64,000 nucleotides of DNA, taken from NCBI RefSeq assembly GCF_038051925.1, contig NZ_CP150634.1, forward strand, positions 1 to 64,000, in the 5' to 3' direction. A program made the position numbers and the translations under genes. The first letter of the stretch is position 1; the number at the start of each line of letters is the position of its first letter. Shown in pieces: positions 37,553 to 46,758 of the stretch. Source of the DNA: Methylotuvimicrobium sp. KM2 (GTDB lineage: Bacteria > Pseudomonadota > Gammaproteobacteria > Methylococcales > Methylomonadaceae). The notes under the pieces were generated by a model. It searched no databases. It was not told the origin of the DNA and saw only the letters and a list, made by a program, of their open reading frames with translations.

Positions 37553-37672
37553 AGCCGTCAAGTCCCCATGGATGGGTTCACGGCGGTCCTCGTTAGACAC
37601 TCCCCCATACCTTTTATTCTTAGACGGTTTTTCAATCAAAAGGGAGTAGAATTAAAAACATTAAATTGCATG
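37553..37672 (-). repeat. Dispersed repeat R1, partial copy
   Basis: Contains GCCGTCAAGTCCCCATGG, GGTTCACGGCGGTCCTCG and ends TTAGACGGTTTTTCAATCAA then AAGGGAGTAG, the inverse of the R1 start. It occupies the 338-bp gap between the repeat-protein gene and the caspase gene. No gene. Confidence 0.6.
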
Positions 37673-37729
37673 CAACAATAATTGAGCGGGTTTGTCAAGA
37701 ATAGGCTTCCTTTTTGTTGTTGTCACGAT

Positions 37730-39034
37730 TTATTCCGGTATAAACAAAAAGTTGCCGGTAAACGACGATTCCATCCAGGGGATTTGTTGGCCGCCGGTTT
37801 CTTGATTGACGCCTTGCAAGACGCGTTTGAAAACTTCTTCTATCGTGAGACCGGGGACTTGCATATTGTTGAGCAAATGCTTGGTGTAGATTCCGTTGTC
37901 GTCTTCGCCGTCGGCGGCAACCGAACCGGGACTGGTCGCAAAGCCGATAATGGTGCCTTTCGGACCGTCGATTTTGGCGAGGCCACGGCCGGCACTCCGG
38001 AAACTGCGCGGCAACGGATTGTCCCGGCAGGCATCCAAAATCACGATTTGTAAATTGTCTTCGCCTTCCATGGCGCCCAATACTTGCCCGATATTGACCG
38101 CTTTATAACGGACATCGGACTGCCTTTTAATGACCGCATCGGTCGGAATTAGGTAATTTGAACCGTCAACCTGAACGCCGTGGCCGGCGAAATAGAATAA
38201 ACCGACTAATTTACCCGCACTCATTTGCCGGCCGAATTTATCGATCGCCGCTTCCATTTGCTCCTGATTACCATCGAGCAATAACGTGACTTCAAACCCT
38301 AAACGGCTCAGGGAGTCGGCCATGGCTTTGGCATCGTTGACCGGGTTCTTTAACGGGCTGAAGGCATATTCGCTATTGCCGATCACTAAAGCGGTTCGGC
38401 GCAGCGGTATCGTGCCGATAGCCTCAATGGCGGCGTTCGACATGGGTTGCACTGTAGACGATGACGCCGACAATTGTTGGGCGCCGGGCGGCAGGGTGAT
38501 CATGGCGGGATTCGGTGATGCGATTGAAGGATTAGAATCGGCTAAGGCAATTTCGACATCGACATAACCTTCGTTGTCGTGGTTGCCGTCGATTACGTCA
38601 TTGATTCTGAGCATTAACGGGCCGTCTTCGGATGCCGTAAACGTGACGTCCGAGCCGACTACGAAAGGGGTACCCTGTTCGCCGATTTTGGCGATCAGAG
38701 TCGAATGACTGTAACCGTCGATAATCTGAGGATATAACGGAGTATTATCGCACCAAGCCTTGTATAAACCGATACCGTCGGGGCCGGTAAAATTGCAGGT
38801 CGGATAAGTCCGCCATTGCCCTTTGGCGGAAACCCGATAGTTCTGTCCGGCGGAAACCTTGACGCCGCTATTTCGCCACTCCTCAACCGCTGCCGATACG
38901 CGGGTTTGCGCAGGGGTTCCTGTAGCGAGAGGGCGGGTTGTGATGACATTGTCGGTATAGTAACGTTTCGGCGCGCATGCCGACAACGATATGCACGCAG
39001 CAATGACGATTGAGTTAAAAATTATATTTTTCAT
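37730..39034 (-). CDS. Lipoprotein with LecA-like and caspase domains
   Basis: The 434-residue protein has lipobox SLSAC (Cys20). Residues about 45-165 resemble the calcium-dependent galactose-binding PA-IL (LecA) fold (VKVSAGQNYRVSAKGQW, GPDGIG, LIAKIG, LRINDV, DNEGYVDVEI). Residues about 210-432 are a C14 caspase-like protease with His285 in YFAGHGV and Cys336 in VILDACRDNP, both kept, so it is probably active. Lectin plus protease on a lipid anchor suggests action on surface or wall-associated proteins. It is the first gene of the minus-strand cluster and divergent from the large exported protein at 39334. Confidence 0.87.
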   Translation of the reverse strand: MKNIIFNSIVIAACISLSACAPKRYYTDNVITTRPLATGTPAQTRVSAAVEEWRNSGVKVSAGQNYRVSAKGQWRTYPTCNFTGPDGIGLYKAWCDNTPLYPQIIDGYSHSTLIAKIGEQGTPFVVGSDVTFTASEDGPLMLRINDVIDGNHDNEGYVDVEIALADSNPSIASPNPAMITLPPGAQQLSASSSTVQPMSNAAIEAIGTIPLRRTALVIGNSEYAFSPLKNPVNDAKAMADSLSRLGFEVTLLLDGNQEQMEAAIDKFGRQMSAGKLVGLFYFAGHGVQVDGSNYLIPTDAVIKRQSDVRYKAVNIGQVLGAMEGEDNLQIVILDACRDNPLPRSFRSAGRGLAKIDGPKGTIIGFATSPGSVAADGEDDNGIYTKHLLNNMQVPGLTIEEVFKRVLQGVNQETGGQQIPWMESSFTGNFLFIPE

Positions 39035-39333
39035 AGTGTTACGGTATAAAGACGACTAGAAAAAGCACATGTTCCTACAGGATTATAGCGGCGATTTTTA
39101 TTTATGGTTCATGGATTCATTTGAAAGGTCGCTCGACTTCAAGTGATAAATGCATGATGCACTGTAAGTTTGCCGAAACAAGTTCGGATGACAAATTGTA
39201 ACGACGTGATAGGCAAATCGACCGTGTTTATTACCCGAATACCCGGTGAATACCGCACAGAGTTCCTAAGTTAAACCACATACGATGGAATTGCGCTAAA
39301 TCGTAATTCAATCATTAACTTAGGGTGTGTGCC
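39035..39333. other. Divergent promoter region between caspase and large exported protein genes
   Basis: This 299-bp region separates two divergent genes and should hold both promoters. I see no clear -35/-10 pair or operator palindrome. It has no repeat copies, in contrast to most other gaps in the window. Confidence 0.4.
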
Positions 39334-41730
39334 ATGAAAACAAGAAAAAAACCGATGGTAAAGCTATTTATGACCGCTTTACTGCAAATTCCGTTGATGT
39401 CGACCGCGTTCGGTGCGGAAGGCGTCAGTTGCGATGCTTACCGTTGTTCGATCTCTATACATGAAAGTTTGGCGATCGAGTCCGGCATTGCCGATTTTTA
39501 CGGAGACGGCGACCGCTATGAAATGATCGGCGATCTGACAGTCAAAACCCCGGCCGGCAATGTGCCGTTACTGGATGCGCAGTTGTATTTTTCCAGAAAT
39601 ACCGACAATGCCGACATCGGTTTCGAAGTCTACGGTGTTGCCGAAGCGCCCTTTCCGTCGGTACCTCTGTTGGCCGGTGCAAGCTTTACCGCCAAACCGC
39701 TGGCCGCAGTCGGACTGGCCGGTAGAAAAATGTTGAAATCTTTGCTCGAGTCGGACGGCTATACCTTGCCGTTAGCGGAAAACCCGAAAGATCCGGAAGG
39801 CGATCCTAACGATATCAAGCAGCCTGCATATTTGTTTTTTCATTTCCAAAGCGGATTGGCGTTCGATATGCCGCTTGATGCATTATTGGGAATGAATCAG
39901 GAGGGCGATAATCCGTTCAATTTTTCGGTGCCCGGCGATAAAAGCGTGACCTTTATTCTCGATCTCGAAGAGCCTTATTTTTTCATTTCGCAAAATGCGC
40001 GCGAATTGGTAGCGGAAAAATCGGAAGCCGCAATCGATTTGGCTAAGCAGGCCAACGAAGAGAGGGAAAAGGAGCGGGAGCAGCAAAACGGCGAGGATAA
40101 TAAAGAAAACAACGATGCAGTCAAAGACGCCGCCTCGGAAACCGCCAAATCGGTATTACCCGATTTAGGCGATCTGGCGTTTTCGTTCGAGGGCGGTATT
40201 CCATTCAGACCGGAAACGATATGGGGAATACCGGAAGGAGCGGGCGAATTCAAAGGCCATCTGTACATAGAAACCGAATTGCCGCTTTATAAATTCGTCA
40301 AACTCAACGGCGAAATCGTCACGTATATCGGCAAAGAAGGTTATATGCAAGGCGGTAACGGCAACGTTGAAGTTTCGTTCGATCTGATTCCGAATTTCCT
40401 GAACTTTTCGTTTCCGCTCGGCAATGCCACTGCAGGAGTCACGATAACCAAGGACGAACAGGCTACCTATTTCAGCGGCATCAACGATCCGAATTATTCG
40501 TTTTTACCGTCTTTCGTACCGTTCACTCCGGCCAACAAAACACTGGTTTCGGGTTATATCAGCAGCGCCAATCCAATGGTGACGCAATTGCGGGCCAAGG
40601 GCCAGTTCGGCTACGATACCGCCGGTCTGAGCAAACTGGTCGGCGTCAATCTGAATAATCTAGCGGTCAACAGCGCCGATCTGACGGTAACGGTCGAAGG
40701 TATCCGGTTGCGCGGACGGACATCTTCAAGCATTCACCCGTCGATACAATTGGGCGGTTCGGTCGATGTCGACATCTTCTTTCCGTTTACTCGTCCTGAA
40801 CTGAGCTATGTTCGAATGTCCGGACAAATGCAGGTTGCAGGCGTCGGATTGTCGCCGGTTGCTTTGGATATCAGCGCCAAAGGCTTTTTCATCAACGGAA
40901 AATTCGTCACGCCGCTGAGCGAGATCGGCATGGGCGGCCAAATTACCAACCAGGGGCCTTTACTGACCGGTAATGCAGGCATCTATTTACCGATCGGCGA
41001 TATTACCGCCGCGTTGAACAAAGCGAGGGAAAGCGTGCTGAAGGCCGAGCAAAAAGTCCAAGAAGCCGGATATTTGGTCGATCAAGCGCGGAAACAAGTG
41101 CAGGCCGATCGGGACCGTGATGCGGCCAATCTGGAAAAAGCCCGTGCCGAAGTCGTTAGTGCGCAAAACGGCGTTAAATCGTTGCAGTCGAAGATCGACT
41201 ATCAAAACGGCTTGATCAAGAAATACAAAGGCGAAATTGCAGCCAAAAAAAGATGGTATGACGATCAGCCGTGGTACAAAAAACCGGCCGCTTGGACCGC
41301 CTATACCGCTTATCGTACCTATAAGCTGGGTCAGATCGGTGTTGCCAATACGGCGATTGCCGGATTGAATGTAGCGATGGCGGCCGCCAAAGGGGTATTG
41401 TGGACTGCCGAACAAGTTCTGTACGGTATTCAACAAGGCATCTCGGCATTGCCGATCGATTTGGATCCGCGCGTTTCCGGATTGATTATCGGCTTGGAAA
41501 GCGCTAAAGCCGCTTTGAAACTTGCGCAATTAGCCCTACCCGATTTACCTGTGATCGATCTCGATGTCGGCGGTAAAATCGATCTGACACTCGATATCAA
41601 AGGAATTAACGGCAATCTCAGCGCTCAAATGAACGGACAATCGCTTGCCGACGGTAAAGTGGCTTTCGATCCGATACCTAAAGCCTGTGTGATTATCAGT
41701 AAACTCGGCGAATTCTGTACGCCTTTCTGA
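39334..41730 (+). CDS. Large exported protein with beta-rich body and C-terminal coiled coil
   Basis: The start MKTRKKPMVKLFMTALL at 39334 follows a TTAGGG-like ribosome site. A GTG three codons upstream is possible. The 798-residue product has a signal peptide (about 1-30, ending AFGAE). Residues about 30-540 are beta-rich with Gly and alternating patterns and several LNNLAVNSADLTVTVEG-like strands. A coiled coil covers about 555-635 (ALNKARESVLKAEQ onward), then a Trp/Tyr-rich hinge and a final beta part ending FCTPF. Four Cys are near the two ends. It recalls large exported scaffold or AsmA-like proteins but I cannot name a family. It is divergent from the caspase/repeat-protein cluster and probably belongs to the same programme. 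Confidence 0.75.
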   Translation: MKTRKKPMVKLFMTALLQIPLMSTAFGAEGVSCDAYRCSISIHESLAIESGIADFYGDGDRYEMIGDLTVKTPAGNVPLLDAQLYFSRNTDNADIGFEVYGVAEAPFPSVPLLAGASFTAKPLAAVGLAGRKMLKSLLESDGYTLPLAENPKDPEGDPNDIKQPAYLFFHFQSGLAFDMPLDALLGMNQEGDNPFNFSVPGDKSVTFILDLEEPYFFISQNARELVAEKSEAAIDLAKQANEEREKEREQQNGEDNKENNDAVKDAASETAKSVLPDLGDLAFSFEGGIPFRPETIWGIPEGAGEFKGHLYIETELPLYKFVKLNGEIVTYIGKEGYMQGGNGNVEVSFDLIPNFLNFSFPLGNATAGVTITKDEQATYFSGINDPNYSFLPSFVPFTPANKTLVSGYISSANPMVTQLRAKGQFGYDTAGLSKLVGVNLNNLAVNSADLTVTVEGIRLRGRTSSSIHPSIQLGGSVDVDIFFPFTRPELSYVRMSGQMQVAGVGLSPVALDISAKGFFINGKFVTPLSEIGMGGQITNQGPLLTGNAGIYLPIGDITAALNKARESVLKAEQKVQEAGYLVDQARKQVQADRDRDAANLEKARAEVVSAQNGVKSLQSKIDYQNGLIKKYKGEIAAKKRWYDDQPWYKKPAAWTAYTAYRTYKLGQIGVANTAIAGLNVAMAAAKGVLWTAEQVLYGIQQGISALPIDLDPRVSGLIIGLESAKAALKLAQLALPDLPVIDLDVGGKIDLTLDIKGINGNLSAQMNGQSLADGKVAFDPIPKACVIISKLGEFCTPF

Positions 41731-41885
41731 CAAAAAGCATTGCTCGTGCTTGATAATTAGCCCCGCCACATCCGTGAGCTGGGCTTTTTATATGCCGTTT
41801 TTCGTATGGTTTGACGCAAGGAAGTCCAAAAATCGAGAGGGAAGGCAAGCGCGCAGCTTAGCCGAACTTGCGTCCGAATTGAATG

Positions 41886-42680
41886 TTAAGAACCGGCAAT
41901 CTCAATAGGCAATCGAGCCGGCAACTCGGCGACCGACGGAATGATCAAATCCGGCATCACGCGGCTAGCGTCCGCATAGGCTTTGCGGTATTTGCCGGTC
42001 TTCACCAGAATGCCGATCAGGCCGGCATTTTGACCGCCGCCGATGTCGGAGTCTATGTCGTCGCCGACGATCGCGACGCGTTTTGGCGGCAATTCCAATT
42101 CGGTCAGCGCCGCACGGAAAAAATCGGGCGACGGTTTGCCGATGATCGTCGCCTGCTGGCCGCTGGCGTATTCTAGAGCGCTGACGAACGCGCCGATATC
42201 CATTTGCAGGCCCTGCTCGGTTTGCCAAAAGCGGTTCTTGTGGACCGCGATCAGCCGCGCACCGCCGGTCAGCAGACGGAAGACACGGTTCAGAACCGGG
42301 TAAGACCAACGGTCGCCGATATCGCCGACGATCACGAAATCGGCCTGAGTATCCGATTGCCGGAACCGCTCGAAATCGCGTCTGACATCGTCGGCGAGCA
42401 GCAAATGGCAGACCGGATCGCCGAATTGTTCTAGGTAGATCAACGTGGCGCGCGTCGCGCTGACGATTTCGCGTTCGTCGATGTCGAAGCCGAGGCGGGT
42501 TATTTTGTCGTGCAGCGAAGCGGCCGACAACGTGCTGGTGTTGGTGATGAAACGGCAACGGTAACCGCGCCGTTTGATTTCGGCGATAGCCTCGACGGCG
42601 CCTTCGATGACATTCGAATCGACATACAAAACACCGTCGAGGTCGATAAGAATACCTTGGATTAAAGATAGTTTTGGCAT
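41886..42680 (-). CDS. HAD-superfamily IIA hydrolase (NagD-like)
   Basis: The 264-residue protein has the HAD motifs: DLDGVLY at 13-19, TNTS at 46-49, the Lys of GKPSPDFF near 185, and GDDIDSDIGG near 209-218. The C2-type cap between motifs II and III marks subclass IIA (NagD, HDHD2, 4-nitrophenylphosphatase types). The phosphorylated substrate is unknown. It stands alone, convergent with the preceding gene. A weak hairpin (AGCCC...GGGCTTTTTA near 41759-41789) may end transcription of the latter. Confidence 0.88.
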   Translation of the reverse strand: MPKLSLIQGILIDLDGVLYVDSNVIEGAVEAIAEIKRRGYRCRFITNTSTLSAASLHDKITRLGFDIDEREIVSATRATLIYLEQFGDPVCHLLLADDVRRDFERFRQSDTQADFVIVGDIGDRWSYPVLNRVFRLLTGGARLIAVHKNRFWQTEQGLQMDIGAFVSALEYASGQQATIIGKPSPDFFRAALTELELPPKRVAIVGDDIDSDIGGGQNAGLIGILVKTGKYRKAYADASRVMPDLIIPSVAELPARLPIEIAGS

Positions 42681-42741
42681 TCGGAAATTCCTCGATTCGT
42701 TTCAAAAAGAGATTTTGCCGCATCATGGCCCATAGAGTCAC

Positions 42742-42928
42742 TTAGGATTTCGTGATAAATAACCTCCTGGAGCTATGAGCTTTGTTGAGGGTTTGGTAAC
42801 TCGCTTGACAGGACGCCGTGAATACGTCCGTGTAGGCTTGACGGCGGCTTTCCCTGCCGCCGACACCTGCCAATCAAGCTACCGAACCCTCCATAAAATA
42901 GGGAAGTTATTTACGACCAAATCCTTAG
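42742..42928. mobile_element. MITE-like element M3 with terminal inverted repeats
   Basis: TAAGGATTTCGTGATAAATA at the left and TTATTTACGACCAAATCCTT at the right are imperfect inverted repeats of about 20 bp. The centre carries the R1-like core (GACGCCGTGAATACGTCC, GGCTTGACGGCGGCTTTC). A partial right end with the same sequence occurs at about 53363-53390. No gene. Confidence 0.6.
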
Positions 42929-43586
42929 AAGATAACAATTCGGGTTTGAATTGAGTTATCGAAAGGCTAGTGGAGATTAACAGAAAGGAATTTTTTGCAG
43001 ATTTAACAAATATTCGAAATTTCAGCCTCATTGTTTACGCCAAGGCCAAGTGGAACTATCCAGACACGGAGGGTAAATAGAGAAATGCAAAAGACGATTG
43101 CTGTCTGCATTTGTACGATGCCGAATAGCGATTCAGTATTTACCAATTGACCGCAACGGCCGATAAAATCTTCTTCGGATTTTTTGGCAGAATTTTCCTT
43201 CGGCTCAGCCGTTGCAAACGAAGTTATCAAGTGCGAAAGGTTCCGATTTCATGTTAGGCATGTGACGAATAGGCCCATCGTCCATTTTGATGATACGGCA
43301 GAAGGGCGCAAATCGATTAGATGTCCCACATCGGCAACTGAATTGTTCCTTGAATTTCAGGTGATGTATAGTCTGAAAATTAGTTTGTATCTTTTGCAAT
43401 TGTTTGATCAGTATTGTAGTTATCTATACCCTTGTATCATGTTCGATTTGCATGTTATCCGGCAGAAAAAGAAGCGATCGTGGATAATCTTTGTCAACTG
43501 CTTTTTCATGCAGTTAAGATATCCCGGTCAAGAGAATGGCTTTATGCCGTTTATAAAGATAGATAGAACCACTAAAGGAGTCTAAT
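42929..43586. other. No recognised gene upstream of the cassette array
   Basis: About 660 bp of increasingly AT-rich DNA. A 133-codon frame (43184-43585) and a 75-codon minus frame (43003-43230) look random. A short palindrome CAACTG...CAGTTAAG near 43496-43517 is too small to be an attC site. No integrase gene and no attI site were recognised. Confidence 0.4.
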
Positions 43587-45155
43587 ATGGTCTTTGGCCA
43601 ACTTTCAAGAAATCGCAAACGTGAAAAAGGGAATATATTTCTCGGTTCACCGGAAGCGGAGGCTGAAGCGTTACCTAATTCTCGTATGCCTTTATCTAAG
43701 GTTTATGAAGACCATTGCGACCTTATTGGCGCCCTAGCAAATGAAAAATTTATCGTAGTTGGTAGAAAAGGCGCTGGAAAAAGTGCTTTTGCGGAGCACA
43801 TATGTTCGATAGCAGAAGATCAAGCTAATTTATTCGCAAGATTTATTCGACAAGGAGAATCTAATCTAGAGCAAATAGTGCAGATAGGTATAGAAAACGG
43901 CCATGAGATAGAAAAAGAGAACTTATATAAGTGGCTTATTCTGACAAATATATTGAAGATGTTTTCAGATAATCAGGCAGCGCAAAACGCTAAAGAGTAT
44001 GACCTACTTAAGCACTTTATATCTAAAAACTCAGGGTATATAGATATAAGAGAATCAGAGGTTAAAGAGCTTATTAAAAAGCAAGGCTTCGACATCAACA
44101 TTCAGTATTTGAAGCGTTTTTTTACCAGTAAAATGAATAAGAGTTTAGAAATAAGACAGGAAAAAGCACCGTTTTACAAGCTAATACCACACCTAAAAGA
44201 GATATTGTTAAAGGTTCTTACCAGTCATTCTGAGCGAGAAAACAACAATAATTACGTACTATTTTTTGATGACTTAGATATCGTTTTTGATGCAAATAAT
44301 GAGAGTACCGTTAACTCATTAATTTCTCTACTCCGAGTGTCTAAGGAAATTAACAATGAGTTTTTCGCTAAGAACAATCTTGATTCAAAAGTAGTTATTC
44401 TATTAAGAGATGATATTAGTAAAAAGGTTGCATCTACCACATCCGACACAGCAAAAATATTTTCTTCATATTCGGTTCCTATAAATTGGTACCAGGATGA
44501 ATATCACAGTGGAGATGAAGAACTTCAGTTGAATATCCGAAAGTTTATCAATAAGAGGATAGATTACGCCTTTGGCGAGGAAAGAATTGCTGTTAATACT
44601 ACTGATCCTTGGCTTTCTTTGGTGGAAGATCCTTTTAGCGGAACTCAGGATTCTACAAAATCAAGTTTTAAATACATTCTGGATCATACTTTTTTCCGGC
44701 CAAGAGACCTATTACTGTTTTTTAAGCCACTATCTCAGCATAATTATAATTTCCCTTTATCAAAGACAGACGCAAACCATCTCATTGGGCGATATTGCGA
44801 GGAAGTTGTAAATGAGATTAAAAATGAATTATCGTGTTTCTATTCATCCGAACAAATAGCAACGGTCTTTAATGCCTTCGGAGAAATTAGCTCTGCTCTT
44901 AAAAAACCGCACATACGCTCTATAACTTATGAAAATGCAATAGATATCATTAACCGAAATTGCTCTGGTGTTTCTGCTAGTAATTTGCTTGAGGATATGT
45001 TCTATAGGTCGTTAGTTGGGGGTATGGGTGATAATGGGTACGTTTATTTTAAGCATAGAGAGCCAACAACAGATGTCTATGAATTTAACAAGTCACATGG
45101 TGTTATTATTCACAGTGCTATGAAGGTTTATTGCACAAATAAAGGCTATGCATAA
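43587..45155 (+). CDS. P-loop ATPase, Sll1717-like, first cassette gene
   Basis: The 522-residue protein has Walker A GRKGAGKSAFAEH at about 57-69, Walker B YVLFFDDLDIVF at about 222-233, and the FRPRDLLLFF motif near 371 that is characteristic of P-loop ATPases of the Sll1717 type. These belong to the STAND/AAA-like NTPases often found in mobile and defence-associated DNA. No effector domain is recognised. AAAGGAG precedes the ATG. The gene is clearly AT-richer than the surrounding chromosome, a sign of transfer, and is followed by an attC-like site. Confidence 0.75.
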   Translation: MVFGQLSRNRKREKGNIFLGSPEAEAEALPNSRMPLSKVYEDHCDLIGALANEKFIVVGRKGAGKSAFAEHICSIAEDQANLFARFIRQGESNLEQIVQIGIENGHEIEKENLYKWLILTNILKMFSDNQAAQNAKEYDLLKHFISKNSGYIDIRESEVKELIKKQGFDINIQYLKRFFTSKMNKSLEIRQEKAPFYKLIPHLKEILLKVLTSHSERENNNNYVLFFDDLDIVFDANNESTVNSLISLLRVSKEINNEFFAKNNLDSKVVILLRDDISKKVASTTSDTAKIFSSYSVPINWYQDEYHSGDEELQLNIRKFINKRIDYAFGEERIAVNTTDPWLSLVEDPFSGTQDSTKSSFKYILDHTFFRPRDLLLFFKPLSQHNYNFPLSKTDANHLIGRYCEEVVNEIKNELSCFYSSEQIATVFNAFGEISSALKKPHIRSITYENAIDIINRNCSGVSASNLLEDMFYRSLVGGMGDNGYVYFKHREPTTDVYEFNKSHGVIIHSAMKVYCTNKGYA

Positions 45156-45219
45156 CAACCGTATTAACTCCGACCTTCACCGCGATACGGCTCAGTCGGG
45201 TTATGCGGAGCGTTATAAC
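45150..45219 (+). other. attC: attC-like recombination site 1
   Basis: Begins with CATAAC at the stop codon and ends at the core GTTATAA (45212-45218). Inner arms AACTCCGAC and GTCGGGTT pair with one unpaired T, the extrahelical base typical of attC. Outer arms also pair imperfectly. Length about 70 bp. About 85% identical to site 2. Confidence 0.75.
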
Positions 45220-45233
45220 TTAGGGAGTTCAGT

Positions 45234-46655
45234 TTGACGTACGCTCTTCTTGACAATGCTACTCTTTCAGCTGTGCAACGAGTACTTGGTGACGCTGAAA
45301 TTTCCAACCCTGATACGATTAATGGAGATTTGTTAGCATTCGAAAATTTGATATTGGCAATTTTATTTTTTGATCAACTAGTATGCATAGACAATTACAA
45401 AGAAGAATATCGCCAGCAAAGAGTAGAACGATTCCCATATATAAGATTTCTTTCACCAACCGAATTAGGCCTTCAAGAAGTAGAAGCTGAAGCAAAAAAG
45501 GCAGCTGCTAGTATAAAGCCAGCAATAATAGGAGGAAAATTTGAAGATAATGAATTTTCTGAATTGTTAGAGCTTCTAAAATTGAATATGACATGCACTT
45601 GGGATTTACGTTCAAGTGTTTATTATTTGACGATGAAAATGTTGGGGCAGCCAAATACAAAAGAGTATGAGAAGTATAGTCAGCTAAGCAGCGCAATTTA
45701 TAGTGAGCTGGTTGAGTCGAGTACAACAAAGGGCTACTGGTCGAAAGAAGTTAGGTTAGTATCGTCAACTGGCCAGGAATTTACCGAAGAAGACTTTAAA
45801 CAAGCTAGAGATTTAGCTTGCCGTGGTTTTGGGGGAACTACAAAAGCATTGGATATGTTTATTGCGTCTTTAAATTGGTTGGCATTCAAAACTATTTATT
45901 ATTCTATGACAGCCCGTTATCTTGAAGCAGATACATTTCTTCATCCTATAAGACACGCTTATCAAATGAATTGGATGTCAAAACATGGTGTTTATGGCAG
46001 CGATATAGCGACGGAGCTGGTTGCAAGCCTTTCTCAAGCAACTGCCAACGCGGTTACTAATGTTATTTCACATGGTCGTTCTGCATCAATTAAATATACG
46101 TTACCAGTTTTTTCAGCAGCACTAATTCAACGAGCAGGAAGTCCATCCGGTGTACTTGAGCTTGCTTTTGAGTTAAAAAAAGAAAATGCTATTTCTGAAA
46201 TTAGAGGTGCGCTTAGAGAAATTAAGAACGCCTACCAACAAGAAGGTTACGAAGGTAGTTCTCCATTAGTTACTAAATGGATGAAATTTATCAATGCAGG
46301 ATGTGAGGCAACCCTGGCAAAGTATGGAGTCGCTACCGAACAGGGTATTCATTCAACAACTTTAATAAATATATATAATTCGATCGCACCTTTTACTACT
46401 GGTTACAAAGTGCCGGGCTTTAATTTTAATATACCTTATCCAGAAATTTTAAAATCAAGAAGAACAAAAGCGTTTGGTATGGTTATAAGGGATGTAGTAG
46501 CCGGGCTAACTAGTATTGAACGATTGGGCGCAATTAGGGATCAATTAGCAACACAATTTAGATACAAAGAAAATTGGGATGAAATATATATGCCTCCAAA
46601 AACAGAAGATCCTAAATTTGCCTCATATTCATCGGATTGGAAAATTCCAATGTAG
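45234..46655 (+). CDS. Hypothetical protein of unknown family, second cassette gene
   Basis: The 473-residue protein starts with TTG (MTYALLDNATLSAVQRVLG). It has no signal peptide. Composition is that of a soluble mostly helical protein with hydrophobic segments around 35-50 (LILAILFFDQLVCIDNY). I recognise no domain. It lies alone between two attC-like sites, as a single-gene integron cassette should, and shares the low GC of the ATPase cassette. It may or may not cooperate with that ATPase. Cassettes are promoter-poor and need not be functionally linked. Confidence 0.7.
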   Translation: MTYALLDNATLSAVQRVLGDAEISNPDTINGDLLAFENLILAILFFDQLVCIDNYKEEYRQQRVERFPYIRFLSPTELGLQEVEAEAKKAAASIKPAIIGGKFEDNEFSELLELLKLNMTCTWDLRSSVYYLTMKMLGQPNTKEYEKYSQLSSAIYSELVESSTTKGYWSKEVRLVSSTGQEFTEEDFKQARDLACRGFGGTTKALDMFIASLNWLAFKTIYYSMTARYLEADTFLHPIRHAYQMNWMSKHGVYGSDIATELVASLSQATANAVTNVISHGRSASIKYTLPVFSAALIQRAGSPSGVLELAFELKKENAISEIRGALREIKNAYQQEGYEGSSPLVTKWMKFINAGCEATLAKYGVATEQGIHSTTLINIYNSIAPFTTGYKVPGFNFNIPYPEILKSRRTKAFGMVIRDVVAGLTSIERLGAIRDQLATQFRYKENWDEIYMPPKTEDPKFASYSSDWKIPM

Positions 46656-46660
46656 AATAA

Positions 46661-46730
46661 GTTATAACAACCGCATTAACTCCGACCTTCGCCGTGATGT
46701 GGCTCAGTCGAGTTATGTGGAACGTTAGAA
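46661..46730 (+). other. attC: attC-like recombination site 2
   Basis: Begins GTTATAAC and ends at the core GTTAGAA (46724-46730). Inner arms AACTCCGAC and GTCGAGTT again pair around an unpaired T. The site closely matches site 1 in sequence and length, as in sedentary chromosomal integrons where attC sites of one array are alike. Confidence 0.75.
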
Positions 46731-46758
46731 GCCAAAGAAACAATGGAGTAATTATTAA

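Noticed and set aside
41965..42741. 258-codon minus frame overlapping the HAD hydrolase in another frame
   Set aside because: Arg-rich translation typical of a shadow frame. The true gene in the other frame has all HAD motifs.
43184..43585. Possible extra cassette gene upstream of the ATPase
   Set aside because: No ribosome site, no attC between it and the ATPase, and random-looking composition.
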